DNA of 64,000 nucleotides from Acanthopleura granulata (GCA_016165875.1 JABBOT010000002.1:24070265-24134264), one strand, 5' to 3'; shown: positions 1 through 33,317, counted from the stretch's first letter. Translations and numbers: made by a program. Notes: generated from the letters alone by a model not told the origin.

Positions 1-3000
1 ATCCTATTTATATATACTGAGCAATTTCAACGTAAGTCTTCGAATGATGCCTGGCTTATGTCTTATTCAGCTCTAATCGGGGATATGGGGCTGTATATTC
101 ATCATGAATACACTCTCCGCGTTTTATATACCTGTACGAACATTTGCAACCAAACCTCAGATGAGATACTTAATTTTGATTGATGACAATTTATATTCAT
201 GATTTACGTATTGATTAGGTTAAATATTTCTCGCGTCATCTACAACTGTTGACTCCTTAATTTTTTACACAGTGTCTTAGTTCTTTGCGCGTTGTTTTGG
301 AAAACTGAGTGAGTATTGACCTGGTCTGACGATTGTTACGCGAATGTCTTGCTAATGTATCTCTCCAGCTTTCCTCGTGTTCCCTCATTACACGTCACTT
401 AATGTCTGCACAATGTAGTCAACGTTTTTAACATTGCGACACAGACTGAAAAACTCACAGCCTCTCAAATGGGATGGGTGATTTTATTGTCATTTAGGGT
501 AAACGCTCGTGTCACTTTGAGAAGAGAATCTGCCCTGATAAGTATACACTCTGGGAACGTTTTAGTGCCTTGACCGTGAGATTGGTAAATGTTTGCATTA
601 AGCCTCCAGCAGAGGTAACTTTATCACTCCCAGAAACTACTGGAACAGTCTTCCGGAAAGCTGGTTATTCTAGTGACAGTTTCTGTGTACTTGGCGGTTT
701 GCGACAAGTCGCGGTGGCAAAATGATGAATTGTTATTTAACAAAGGGGCTCGTAGGTTTAATGAATTAATGGCTTTCCAAGGCGGGTGGCTTGATTAATG
801 TTTAGTTCATAGACTTATCGATCTCTCACAGATATGCGTGCCGGTTGGAATAGGATGGGAGGCTTTGAAATTTGATCTGGGCGCCCGCTCCTTTCTTTCT
901 TTATAAATTGAATAAAAATTAAAAAACGGATTCCTTGTTCACAAATGTGATTATGTGTCGGTGTACCATGCGTAATAGACGAGCTCGGGTAAAACTCTGT
1001 CGATACATTCTATCGTTTTCAGTCCATTTGAAAAATGAACTTGTGCCACGAAAATAGACCATTGTGATCACTTTGTACTTTCCTGGATTCCCTAAGTTAG
1101 GATGTAATCAAATAGCATACACCCTGTTTAGGAGGAGATAGACTTGAATTCCTACATATAATTTAAAACCGAGAATAATATATTAGTTGTTAATGTGTTC
1201 TAAACTGTGCCAAATAACACTAATGTAAAAGAAAGGATGCATGGCAGCGTTATTAACGATCAAGTCCTATACCAACTTCATGTTAGGATATACGGACGGT
1301 TATTATTTTAATGGTTTCGTGAAAATATTAAAATATTCATGGCTTTGGCAACAGATAAGATATCCTGTAAACTCAAGATGTTTGTGCCTAGTTGTGCAGA
1401 AGATTGTACTTCACGTTATAGTCGCTGGCAATCACTGACTTCTGATAATGCTGAACAAAGTTTATAGGGAAGGCGGTGTCATAATGAAAGCAAAGGACAT
1501 ATCTAACGCCTTCCCCCGCGATAAGGCACAGACACTACTCCTCAACACACGCCTTAACGGTCGTCTTTCTTTAATCATGGTCATTCGATGACGGGATAAT
1601 ATATAGGCACATGCCTGTCCCATACAACTACATTACTTGGCGCAAATTCGGTTTGATGTCGACTTCCCTTCCAACAGAAAATGACTTGTCTACAAGAGAC
1701 GAGGTCATCAACGCCATGCTGTATCAGCAGATTAGACAAGATTAACTCTCTTAGACTACAATTAGCATCAAATTTTATATCAGCGGCAAGAATGAGGGCA
1801 ATTCGCATGCCTCGTATTTTGCCTCCCCTTGAACCAGCGTGGTGACGACAAAGTCCTGTTATTTCCTGCAGGCAGCAGATAATTACGTTCACAGGATGCC
1901 AGTATGTAGCAGCTGCAGGAGCTCCGATTTAATGGCAATCAGTTCGCAGCAGTAGCACAGTTGACGGCAGGTCATTATCTGCAATTCTGACCGACTAATC
2001 CACTATAGCCCTATTTGCGTTGACCATTGGGTTGATCTTATGCAATAGAATACATGTGTACTGAGCATAGTTTTGGGGGTTTGATAAATACCCTCTCCAC
2101 TTCTTACGAAATCTCTTGTATTTGTTAAAACATGCGGTCTGTTTCGAATTTCATGTGTGTATTTGTGTGAAATATAATGAGATGCAAGAATTTCAGTATG
2201 ACGTGATACACATTTGTCCGTGTCCAAAGTTACAGTCTTACAGCCTTGTATTTTTACTTTTAGATTCCCGATCGTCTATCATTCAGGTAATAAATGAGTG
2301 TGCGGAATGAAATTTTCCTGCTGCTAATACCGTACTTTCACTGGATGGTGAACTGTGCATTTTATTGTCTCTGATGTTATCATTATTTGGTATTGCACTT
2401 TTGAACTTAACCCGCTGTCATATTTCACGTGCTATTCAACATCTTAATTGGCGACCATTGCTTGGCCTACCAGCTGCTTCTGCAAAAATACCTGCTTATA
2501 TGAGTGGTATAGGAATGTCGGACTTGAAGCTTAGATTACAAATTTCATTGTAGAAATCTTGTCTTAATAACGATTTGGTTGAAAATATATTGTCTTGTAA
2601 ACGTTTTCCTCTGGTGTAATGCCACGTTTAACTGTTGGAAAATGTGAATTCAGCTCAAGACAACACACAGTTGGCCTATTTGTTGGGGAATGCCCTCTGG
2701 TCTTTTCCGGGCCGACCTTGCGGTTACAGGTTTCCTGGGCGTCAGTTTTTATTAAGTCATTGGAGAAAGTAAAGTAAACACATTGCTTCTTTCCGCGTAT
2801 CGGCTTCCTTCTGACCAAGGTTTAAATTCTTAGATATCGAACTATCGGCAAATAGCTGGATTTGCCTGCACATTTACCGGTATTGAACAAGAGCCACAGT
2901 TCAGGAAAGTGACAGACAAGTGCCCTTACTGTGGGGATGGCTTTGAATTAACTTTGGCCCACCAGGGAAATTTTTGTTCTATTTGCGCAACCCAGTGTGT

Positions 3001-6000
3001 GAGACTCAGACATATGTTCGCGCTGCTTCGTTTGTTGTAAACGCAATTCCAGTATATAATTTTATTGAGCAAAAAAAATTGGAAAGAAATTGGATTTTAT
3101 CACCAAAAAGCTCGAATTGTTTTTAATTTGGCAAGGCATAATGCTTTAAACAAGTCGATCACATGTGAAAGCTTTTTTTATCAGATATTGACTGAGTTTT
3201 TTTGTCTTTACAATTTAAATATGCAAATTAACGACTATGACTGAATTTAGACTTTTGCACGCTGTCGTAAAATGCATCTGAATTTATTTAACCATCGTTG
3301 AAAAGAATGATGTACTTACGTCAAATGTTGCTGACGACCTGTACCACAACACCTTTATTACACTATTCGTATCTTCTTGGAGCGTAGTGATCAGATTTTT
3401 ATATAAGAGAATTATTGTTGTTAAGTAGACCAGAGTAACACAGTTCGGAGATGGCATTGCACTTTTGTATGCCACACTGGGTCGCGTTTAATCATAAGAG
3501 CGCATTCAACAGTTGGTAGCTATGCATTGGCTTGCCACAAGGTTGTGACATCTTGCGACTTGGACAATTGAGTGAGACTCTGCAGAAATGAATCCTCACA
3601 AATGTTGGGTTTGTTCTCGGGCCGATAGATCGTGCTTCTGCATTAGAGCGCTCATTCATGGCCTTATTATTGGCATGTCAGCCTTGAGTCCTGGAGTGGA
3701 GTCCCAAACACTTATGTATTGATTGTCCATCATGGAAGAAGGGCATCGAGTCATCTTCTCTGAGACACGCTCTCCCGGCTGGCGCAGTTATCATCGCGAT
3801 ATGGACAGGTTCTTGCCAATGATGTACTCGACGGTCGGCAGTAGATAGGTTCCTTCATGACTTCATAAACCAACATCCTATACCGTGCACATCATCCTGT
3901 CGGTGACCGGAAGCATGCATCTTGCCCTTATCCATCAGTCCCTTTTTCCCTTCGGCCTCCTTTTGTTTTTTGTTTTCGTAAAAGAAGATATAAATGGACT
4001 TAATGCTCTAAACTGTACTGCGCCATTTACCTGAAACAGAACGATATGTATTTGTCACAATTCAAAGACAGATGGTTTTGTCAGTCAGGTTAAAACAGCG
4101 ATATACTAACGTAACACGAATACACAGCGATTCTGTCATGACGGCACGACGAGTGTATGGGAAATCACGCATTCGCTTAGCATTCACCTATTACAAATGT
4201 GCCGTCTGTACAATAAAAAATCCACGCGAGGTTTCACCCTGCCTCCCATGCCAATACATCAGCATCAGCTGTTCTGACCGGATTCCACATTGTTCTCAAA
4301 ACTACACCTTTGTTGGGTTCTCAGTTAAACTCAGGTGTAATATATGTATGTCTTCTACTTGTTTTAAAGATCATCATATACTATCAACTGCATAGGTAGC
4401 CCCTATGCTGGGCAACATGGGAAGTATATACATATGGTTCTTTAAAAGGGATTAATGGCTGGCTTGCGTATATGGCAGTCTTGAAGGCAATACCTCATTA
4501 TAACAAGAATGTTAACCTCTGTCGTACAGTTCACGGTATGATAGCTCGAGGTCAAATTATATTGTTCCTAAGCGAAACGGGCTGGAGAATGGAGTATCCT
4601 TAGACTTATAATGTATATGGTTTCTACATCGCTGTTGAGCAACAAATTCATACATACTTCTACATACAATTTCTCACAGTTCAAAACTGTTATCATAAAG
4701 CATTTGTTTTGGCTTATATTTCTTCCTGTACTACATAGACAATAAACAGACAACGCTGCACTAAACCCATTGCTCACCACTGGTCTCATTTAAGAACCTG
4801 AGTGTCTTTTTTGCATTTAAAATCGCATATTGTATATGTGTACCAGTATGCCAAATAAAAACGGAATAAACATTATTGATTATAATTACAGCGTTTTAGA
4901 TCCATGCATTGGCCTTCCTTCATTTCTGTCAGGTATGAAAACTATTATCAGATATGCACATATAGCTGAGTTTGTAATTGTCAAAAGTTTACTAGGAAAT
5001 GAAAAGCGAACATAAGTTCTCCAATGGCGCCTACACCATGCTTAATATTCGATTGCTGTTTCGTGTTTTTTATGTCGTGTCTCCAAATGATACATTCCTG
5101 GTGAGTGTTCTCTGAGAACCTCATTGTTCAACGAATCCTAAATAAAATCATTCGATAACATTTCGCCTTTGTGCTGCAGTATCCAGTAATTTACACGGCA
5201 AAGTAGGAGACCCACCAGCTCCACGTTTACCAGTAATCATTCATGATTGTGTTGTATGTACTTACTTACTTGGGTGTGGGAGTTTGGGTCTTAAAAGTGA
5301 CTGATCGTATTTTTTGTCTCATAATCCTCTGTATCTTTGAAATACCTAAAAAACATCTAGCAGGCACATTTATATTTTAGCGGCTCGGGAGAACAGTGCA
5401 CAACGGTCTCTTCAAAAACTAGACAAAGCTGTGCTGCAATGTTTCTTCTGTGTGATGTAGCGTCACGGAGCCTTACTCCTTAGCAATCTTTGTATATTTT
5501 TTAAAGAGTAGACGCGTTCACAAATGATGTAGCTTGTAAATGTCTTTGAAAGCATCATATTAATCAAGGACGAAATCAAAGCTATGCGAGCTCAGGAGTT
5601 TCCATTTCTTGAGTGAGGGCAATAAATAAATAAATTAATCAATTAATAAATTAAAAAAATGAAACGATGTCACATGTTCCTTATGATCAAATGACATCTG
5701 CTTCAAATTTTAAGATATTTTAAGGCAATGCCTGAGATGAAAAGCACGTAAATTATTTAACTTACATGTACTTTATCTTATTGCTTTTGATACTGTTCCT
5801 TTTTTCGTTGTTGTCATTACAGCTTTTGTTGTTACAAAAGTTTAGTAATCAATAAAGATATAGTCTGGGTTTTGGATATTTTTGCATATTCATTTATCTT
5901 ATTGTCATTCCACTCGAGCAAATAAGGTCATAATATTGAAGCTAAATTATGCAAAGTGTTTTGTGCCATTTAGTTTATTAAGATGTGTATGTAATGGTAG

Positions 6001-6200
6001 TAACTAGTTCTACATCACTGGCTTTGTACCTATTTTTCTCCACTGATAGCGGTGTTAAAACGTTCAACAAACCAATGAGTTCACATCCACAATCAATTAA
6101 CACATCAGTCATTCAATTTCTAAAAGTGTTTTCAGACTAAGGAGTACAGCAATGGATCAATTAATTAATCAATGAATCTGTATTTTGTTTTCCTTGTCAG
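1..6200. other. Non-coding flank or long intron upstream of the first visible TRPC exon
   Basis: No exon of a recognised gene was found in these 6.2 kb on either strand. The sequence is AT-rich with short A/T-simple stretches, for example AATAAATAAATTAATC-like sequence near 5624-5655. Since the first TRPC exon starts at an acceptor (6200/6201) in the middle of the conserved linker, this is most likely intron sequence between it and the ankyrin-repeat exons, which must lie left of the window. One cysteine-patterned open stretch (2834-3040) is listed separately. Confidence 0.55.
2834..3040 (+). other. Open stretch with a zinc-ribbon-like cysteine pattern, unidentified
   Basis: There are 68 codons open between TAG (2831-2833) and TAA (3038-3040), with no ATG near the start. 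The frame contains CX2C-X14-CX2C-X3-C (DKCPYC ... FCSICATQC), which resembles a zinc-ribbon or treble-clef spacing. A possible donor (GTAAAC) overlaps the end. I do not recognise the family and it is not a known part of TRPC proteins. It may be an exon of an unrelated gene, a remnant, or chance. Confidence 0.2.
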
Positions 6201-26069
<19,869 letters not shown>

Positions 26070-26448
26070 CAAATACCTTTATAGAGGGATTATTTTACAG
26101 GGATATATTCAGTTTACGGTTGGATTGTTATATTATACCAATGTAGAGTTAAAGGTCTGCACATTTATTGCCTTTCACAGTCCATTTGATATTCATCAAT
26201 GTAAATATATACATATATAAGAATACAGGGATTATGCATCATGGTAGTCCCTTAATTGATCATGTAACATACTGTACCTATTTTGTTTTTGTGCGTCTTT
26301 TCATGGCTATATGCCTTTGTGGCCACTTTATTTTATTCACATATAACAGCACGTTGTGCTTAGTTACAAATTTCAAGTTGGGTTTCAGTTTGGATGTAAG
26401 AGCATTTCACTGGGCTGTGAGGGTTACTGTGGTTGTGCACAAATTATG

Positions 26449-26454
26449 AATAAA
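26449..26454 (+). terminator. Candidate polyadenylation signal of the TRPC gene
   Basis: AATAAA lies 380 bp after the TRPC stop codon, the first such hexamer on this strand after the stop. Use is inferred. Confidence 0.6.
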
Positions 26455-28663
26455 ATTACAGGTAGTACAGGTGTAAAATTATAACAAATAATTAGCTGGA
26501 ACCAGGCGTTTCTGTACCCGGACACGAAGTTAGTAAGCCACTGGCCTGTTTGTACAGCAAGTAGCTGACGGTAGATGAGGTTTAGAGGTAACGAGACATG
26601 GTGAATAAAACATGTCCAGTGATTTGGAAATTCCTCGGAGTTCAGCGGATGACAACTCTTGCCATTGCTAAAATGACGCAGTGAAAGCTATGTAAAGTCA
26701 CGGCTGTTTACAGATTTCAAAACGGCGTTACCACCAAACCTTTAACTAAACATTGCTGATGTTGGTATTCCTTTAACAGGAAAACTTCAAGGATTGAATT
26801 GTGGGCACATCCTACTGGAACTAGGGTCCAGTGCTCTGTCTGAGGTTAGTTTAACCTCATACAGTGCCACAGGAAAAAAAGCACTAGAGTGAATGAAATT
26901 TTCGTGGTCATTTACTTGATTCAATCAGTGAAATAGCTATGAGTGTGTCCTTGCCCATCCTATAACCAACGGCCAACAAGGCGCCAGTCTCCAATACGGA
27001 GCCCAACCATTGGTAACTCTGGAATGCACAGTTACCGCCCCTGCCTTTGATATGCCTGTATACCAGTGACTGCTATATCATTGTGAATGTGATCAGAACT
27101 ATTTGGAGTTAGTGACTAGAACCTTGGACTTGTCTTTATCGATACGCGGTATATTTTGTTAGATTTCATTATGGACTATAACATTATATTGCATGTGTAT
27201 GGAATATATATAATTAAACACTGTTGTTACAAACGGATATATATAGTGACCCTGCTTATACATGCATATGTTGTGTCTCTGAACTCAACGCTTTCACATG
27301 CGAAACCTTGCGATCACAAGACAAGTTCTAAATTAACAACTGAGCCTTAACTAAAACTTCATGTTTCTTTGCCGTGAGCATTATACAATAAGTCGGGTTG
27401 CTAATACGAAATAAACTACATCTACATTTCTGTAATTAACTTCAATCAATTCGAGACAAAAGGGTGCAAGGAAATGTTCTGAACGAAGCCTATTTTAAGG
27501 ATAGCTACAAAGCTGCGGATACCACGTTCGTCGTTGTGAAATATAGGGTCATTAATTCGGAGCTTTCACACGCACCAGGAATTTTGCATGAAACATTGGC
27601 CTATGACAGCTATCCAGTCAGTTTGTGGAATATGTTCAAGAAATCGCCAAGCCTATGAGGTTTCAACGTTCCAATTGCAATTACAAAAAAAAAAAAAAGA
27701 CGGGTGGAGAAAAACTTCCTGTATAGAAATGCGCCAGTCAAACATCGATGTTCCATAAATGAACTGCTGCTTCTGTTCATGAGCTGTTAGCCTTTATCTG
27801 CTAAATATAATGAAGTTGTGTGTCAATAAACTGTTAATAAATGATGTATATATGCATATAGGTTATAGCCTATCCACTGCTGTTCCCCCTTTTAAATACA
27901 TAGTCCTGGATGTTACATAGTATGCTATATAATGGCCTGTGGTTTGATAATGTGTGTTATTTTGTTAGACATCTGAATCTTGTATTTTTATTTCGAACGT
28001 TATCCATATTCGTTATACATGTAGATACAGGCAGGTGTTGGTGTATCTACATACATTTACATGGCGCGCTCTTGTTAATCACGCTGTTATGCTGTATATA
28101 GTATTAATATGTATACATACGCTCCCTAAATGACGTTTCGAGCCCTCATCACCTACTAAACGTTGTTTTAATATTTTGTACCTATCAACCGACAAAGAGT
28201 TATTACAATAAATACAAACTGTGTTATAAATGGGAAGAATTGAAACCAGAAACAGTGAATGTTTGTCAGCTTAAACTAAATTACTTCAACGCAAATTATT
28301 ATAATTATTTGCATGTGTATTACAGTCAAATATTCTTATTTATACTTAACAATGTTGTATGTTAGTTACAGGTATTTTAGGAAAAAGCAATGCCTACATG
28401 TATAGTTGATGAATTAAGGGTGTTTTGTTGAATGCAGATAATAAAATGTTGAATTATTTTATCAGACTGATCACTATGCACGTGACAAAGTTATAATCAG
28501 GTGTATATAATGATCATATAAAGATGTCCAATAAAAAGTTACTACAACTTCATTGAAATATGATGTACGAGTTGGTTTATGTCGTGACATCCAACTGTTA
28601 CGTATGGATAGGATACATGGCAGCGACATCCTTTCCGAGAATAATAAGTGGTGATCAGTGTAT
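26455..28663. other. Intergenic sequence, no gene recognised
   Basis: AT-rich DNA between the TRPC 3' end and the inverted repeat. It has a 13-base A run near 27685, scattered short open frames and no splice-consistent coding series on either strand. Confidence 0.5.
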
Positions 28664-28922
28664 ACTACGGGTTCTGGAAAAACTGTCATAGCAAAGAGAG
28701 TAAGCCTTCATTGGAAATTATTCTACACGTCGAAACAGGATTCGTATATCAGCCGTCAACAAACTGGACGCTCCCGGTCGCCAGTTACAAGGTCAATTTC
28801 CAAAACAACATTCAACACCACCCACCATGCAGGGAACTAAGAAAGCATAAATTAAGATATGGGGACGAATTCACTCAAAGAGAAGTATGCAGTCGACAAC
28901 ATAATTAGATTATACTGTAACA
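28664..28922 (+). repeat. Left arm of a 260-bp inverted repeat
   Basis: This arm, beginning ACTACGGGTTCTGGAAAAAC, is repeated in reverse complement at 30008-30267. Similarity is high throughout, roughly 85-90% by eye, and stops sharply at both ends. Confidence 0.9.
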
Positions 28923-30007
28923 GGAAACTAGTAAAAAAGTCATATTCAGAGATATGCATGACCATGGCAACGTATAATGGGGAAATGATCTCCAAGTCTG
29001 GTATCGTGGCAGATGCTTATCATTCCACGCTTCCTACATTGGAAACTCCGTACATCCGTACCGTGTCAGAATAAAAGCTATAACTAGTGTATTACTGATC
29101 AGTAATCAACAAATGCATACACTGCAAGTAGGCCTGTATGCCCTTGGAGGACATACAGGCCTCAGACTCTTATTAATATTTCATGGTTATATTAGCGACA
29201 ATGTTATACCATTTAAATCCCAAATGTTCAATGGGTTTATAAGCATTGGCGCCTACCTTGCCCACCCTGTGGATAATAAGTAACCATATAGGCTGACTCT
29301 CAAGATCTGGACCCTCCTATGTAAGCAGCTCTGATTGTAATGTCTTACAATGTCAGTATCGAAAGATCCCATGCAAGAATTTCAAATTCCCAAACTGAAA
29401 CTCATACCTGTACGCCCCAGGTTTAGACATTGTCCATTATACGTTCGTACGAAACTCATTTAAGCGGACGTGGCCCGTTTCCACACCTTTGACTAGTCCT
29501 TGCTGAGATTCAAGAGTATATTGTTTAGGGCGGCATGGAACTGTACACTAAAAATAACACGTATACTTCTAATATATGTATACATGCATACACAACAAAC
29601 ACGATTTCCTTGTGTTCGCAAATGGGAGGGACGTTTTTCTTTTCACACCTGTTTTCGTTATACCTTCTTGGCGCAAAGGTAAAAAAAAGTCCCGTTTCAC
29701 GTGAGAGGTGAAATTGTTGTCCAGATACAGCCCACACTACATAAAACATACGGCAAAGGAAGCAACGCACTCTCCAAAAAAAATATATATATATGTGACA
29801 AAATACAGGTAAATGCATCACATATTCAAAGATTTTTCGCATGATGCAAGATAGTTCGTGGAAAGATGCCGACCAAAAAACCAAAAAAGCCTCTGTTTAC
29901 TGTCATCATAGAAACGGTATTGTGCGAGTAAACCAAAACAACCAGGAACTTGAATAAACAATAGATCTATAATAATGACTGCAAGGCTTCTCAATATTAT
30001 AGACCTA
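28923..30007. other. Spacer between inverted-repeat arms
   Basis: 1.1 kb without a recognised gene. It contains a perfect 11-bp palindromic stem at 29130-29162 and a short TA run near 29782. A 119-codon minus-strand open frame (29525-29884) has low-complexity hydrophobic content and is not credible as a gene. Confidence 0.5.
29130..29162. repeat. Perfect hairpin (11-bp stem, 11-nt loop)
   Basis: AGGCCTGTATG is followed by an 11-base spacer and its exact complement CATACAGGCCT. It sits in the spacer of the large inverted repeat. Confidence 0.85.
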
Positions 30008-30267
30008 TGTTACAGTATAGTCTAAATAGGTTATCGACTGCATGATTCTCTTTGAATGAATTCGTCCCCATTTCTTAATTTATGCTTTCTTAGTTCCCTG
30101 CATGGTGGGTGGTGTTGAATGTTGTTTTGGAAATTGACCTTATCAACTGGCCATCGGGAGCGTCCAGTTTGTTGACAGCTGATATACGAATCCTGTTTCG
30201 ACGCCAAGAACCATTTCCAATGAAGGTATACCGTCTTGGATATGACAGTTTTTCCAGAACCCGTAGT
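30008..30267 (-). repeat. Right arm of the 260-bp inverted repeat
   Basis: Reverse complement of the arm at 28664-28922, with a few substitutions and small indels. The pair may be the long terminal inverted repeats of a DNA transposon or foldback element about 1.6 kb long, or two copies of one repeat in opposite orientation. No clear target duplication was found next to the outer ends. Confidence 0.9.
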
Positions 30268-30573
30268 TTTAATATAAGCCTTATAACTATTACAGGTAAT
30301 CCTTGTATTTAGTAACAGAGACTAACTTAATTAATTTTTAAAATATCTCTACCATGCGCATCCACACCTGCAATCTGGCTAGAACATTTGACACCTTCAA
30401 TACACTTTTCAGTATATTGTCCAGTCTGTACTAGAAGACCATGCACAGAGGTCTGACTATCATTTTCAAATAAACGGGGGGATAAAATAAGTATCAGTGG
30501 GAAAGACCACTGGAAGCTAAATCCAGGCAAAGTTTGACACAGGATACCGGACAGACATGTAACGCTCACTTAA

Positions 30574-31339
30574 AGGGACATAGTCGCCCAAACAGTGGGT
30601 ATTTTTGCGTTGTTACAGAATGGCATGAGCATTAGGTATTTTTCTCAGGAAGAAAAAGCTACTAGCTTTTCATTAATCTTATACTAGCATTGTACGTTAA
30701 GTGAATGTTTAAAAATAACAAAAAAAATGAAAACTCAGTGAGGAGCATGCGCACAGCGTTCGGCAAACTTCATATGTAAACAAATGTGGCTGATGACACG
30801 CGTAAAAGAAGAACTTACGGCGCTCTCGTAACAAGATCTGCCAAAACAGGCTTAAAAGAGAGCTGAGGTGGTTGACAAGCAAGTCTAGAGTTTTAATTGG
30901 TGGCCAGTTGTCGCAAAACTGTCGATGGACAGGTGGTGGAAATGTTGTTGTGGCGGAGTTAAAAACGTCGAACAGACAAACGTTTCAGAGTCATAGTTTA
31001 ATGAGAAGATTATTGGTATTGATTATTTCTCAGTGCGGTTTAAGTTACTAGGCCTATGTATGTGTATCAAAATACGAAATTGTCCTACATCATGTAGCCA
31101 ATATTGCCTTATCCCGAATATCTGCACAGATGCTTCGGGTCCTTACTTTTGAGTATTAATGAGGCAAAATGACCCGCCCTCTTTAAAAGGACTTCTCCGA
31201 ACTTGTACAAGGTACATACTCAATGAATATAATTTAATTTAAACGTGACTGATTTAGTTTATGAACGAACTTCAAACACTTATAAGACGTCGCAATCAGA
31301 ATTTCTTTAAAAATCCAAATTTTGGGCCATCATATCCCT
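30574..31339. mobile_element. Non-autonomous DNA transposon with TTAA target duplication
   Basis: The ends are AGGGACATAGTCGCCCAAA and, in reverse complement, AGGGATATGATGGCCCAAA, about 15 of 19 bases matching. Both are flanked by TTAA (30570-30573 and 31340-31343). TTAA duplication with AGGG ends is known for Kolobok-type and also piggyBac-type elements. The 766-bp interior has no transposase-like frame, so it would be a MITE. Confidence 0.65.
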
Positions 31340-32059
31340 TTAAGTATACTCGCTCAGAGCACAAACTGTGACAAAATCGAACATATAAAACTTTTGGGTA
31401 CTAGAGGAAAACAAATTGTGCACTTGACAACGTGCCTATTGCTAGTATATATGGTTGTGCACCTGAATAGCGCACAAACGTTCATGTATTCGTCATTGTA
31501 ACAATTTGTGTACCAGTGATACACAGTCGTTTTGAGAGAGTGCCCGGCTTGTCAATCGTCAGTTGATTATAGCTGCAGCATGTACGGTGTGTATGGCCTT
31601 ATATAATTTTGGTCCCCGGAAAAGGGCTAAAACGCATCTAAAATCGGCAGTGTAACAGTGGTACACGACACTGTAAACGTTTGACATCTACACCTTCTGT
31701 GTGGTGGATTTTACACAAACTGTAGTCATGTGAAAAACTAATATATATTGGTGTACACTGCCTAGTACAGGAAAGTGTAGCTTTGTAGGCCTGAAAGCCC
31801 AGAACTTTTGGGGTTACTATGGCATACTATAGTATTGCAATGTATACCAAAATTATATAACATCCGGGTATTATAAAATATCAAATATACCGTAAGTAGT
31901 TTATCTAGGCTCCCTGTGCATAATTCTGTGGTCACCATGAATCAGTTGCTGTCAACAGTTATGATCTAACGTTGTCTCGCTGTCTTATTTATCTATAAAG
32001 TGAAGCCTTAATGAAATGTTAATTCGAATTACCTCACCCGATCGCAGTATGGACTCTAG

Positions 32060-32200
32060 TCTTGGTTGGTCGGGGAGTGGTTTAAACTCATAAGTTTGTC
32101 ATGTATATTGGTAGGCTACCTGGCGAAGAGCGATGGTTTGCTCCGGGCATTCCCGTTTCTTCTTCCAAACTTTACCACCATCGTATTTTATATGAAACCG
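32060..32200 (+). repeat. Degenerate SINE-like fragment
   Basis: TGGTTTGCTCCGGGCATTCC and CGTTTCTTCTTCCAAACTTT resemble the cores of the fragments near 9.9 and 50.5 kb. The ends are not visible. Confidence 0.35.
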
Positions 32201-33060
32201 AAATTATCGTATTCATAGCGTTTTTAGAAATTAATGAAATGAAATCGTATCCCTGACGAACAACCACAGCACAAAGTTAAAGCTATAGGCAAGAAAAATT
32301 CTTTGATCAAATCAGAGGAAAAAACCTCCGAAAAATATGTCCGATTCAGTCTCTATATTTTTGTTGTATCTTGGATTCCGCGTTTTGTTAGCGTAATATG
32401 ACCATATGGATCCTCTCGCGTTTTCTAAGGATTTGCCATCTTGACTCCAAAATATCCATTTCTTGACTGCGCGCTAAGCGTGATGTTGTGACAGAAGGAA
32501 TCTGAGATAATTACTTATAGGCCTAAACATTTGGTTACAGCTATCCGATATACACTTGTATTGGGGCCTTGTTTTTTTCCCCATGTTGTGTAAATGTTCC
32601 AGTAGATTGAAACATAATGCCAGATGAGTATATCCAAACTATTTCCTTTAGTAAAGTGAAAGGAAAAGAAACATAATCGGGTTGATTGCTTAAATACAGT
32701 GAAACGCTATATTAAAAGTGCTGGTTGCCATTGGTATATGTCACTCAGAACATTTTCTATTTAACAATGTCAGCCTTGAAGTAAATTCTTGTAATGTTTA
32801 CCAATGTTACGTCTAGCTTATTCCTGCATGTATGTGGTACGGGTCGTTACATAGTTCCTGTTAGGCCTTCTGGCCAAGTGTACATATCTGAAAATATATC
32901 ATACTTTCAAATGTCAAAACACTGGTTATGCACCCTTACATTATATAAATGTTGACAGCAACGTTGTGGGATTAAGGGGTAAACTTTACACCCAAACTCA
33001 AATTTTTGTTCAGTAAGCTAACGCGCAAGAATGTTAACAAGGTACCATGTGTCGACAGAT

Positions 33061-33082
33061 GTCACGTGACCTAGTCACATGA
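33061..33082. promoter_or_regulatory. Paired E-boxes upstream of the amine oxidase gene
   Basis: The palindrome GTCACGTGAC (33061-33070) is followed five bases later by TCACATGA (33075-33082). The first matches the USF/TFE-type CACGTG core and CLEAR-like sites, the second the MITF-type M-box. They lie about 830 bp before the amine oxidase ATG, near where a non-coding first exon might begin. Function is inferred only from position and motif. Confidence 0.3.
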
Positions 33083-33317
33083 TTACGAATCGTACCATCT
33101 CTTGACCCACATGGCACGGTGCGTCAGCTGTGCCCTGGCTGTGCGACACAACGGCACAGGATGGTTATTCGTTTGATTACGTATTTTGCATGAACATATT
33201 CACTCTGAGGTTTAATATCAGTGCGTAATTTGGATGTAATTTTTCCCTTGTCATTTTTACGGAGTGTGTCCCTCTTGGTAAGGAATCTTCATTCGGCTTC
33301 GCCGTTTGCACGCCAGC

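Noticed and set aside
29525..29884. 119-codon minus-strand frame in the inverted-repeat spacer
   Set aside because: Aromatic-rich, low-complexity translation over TA- and A-rich DNA, with no domain.
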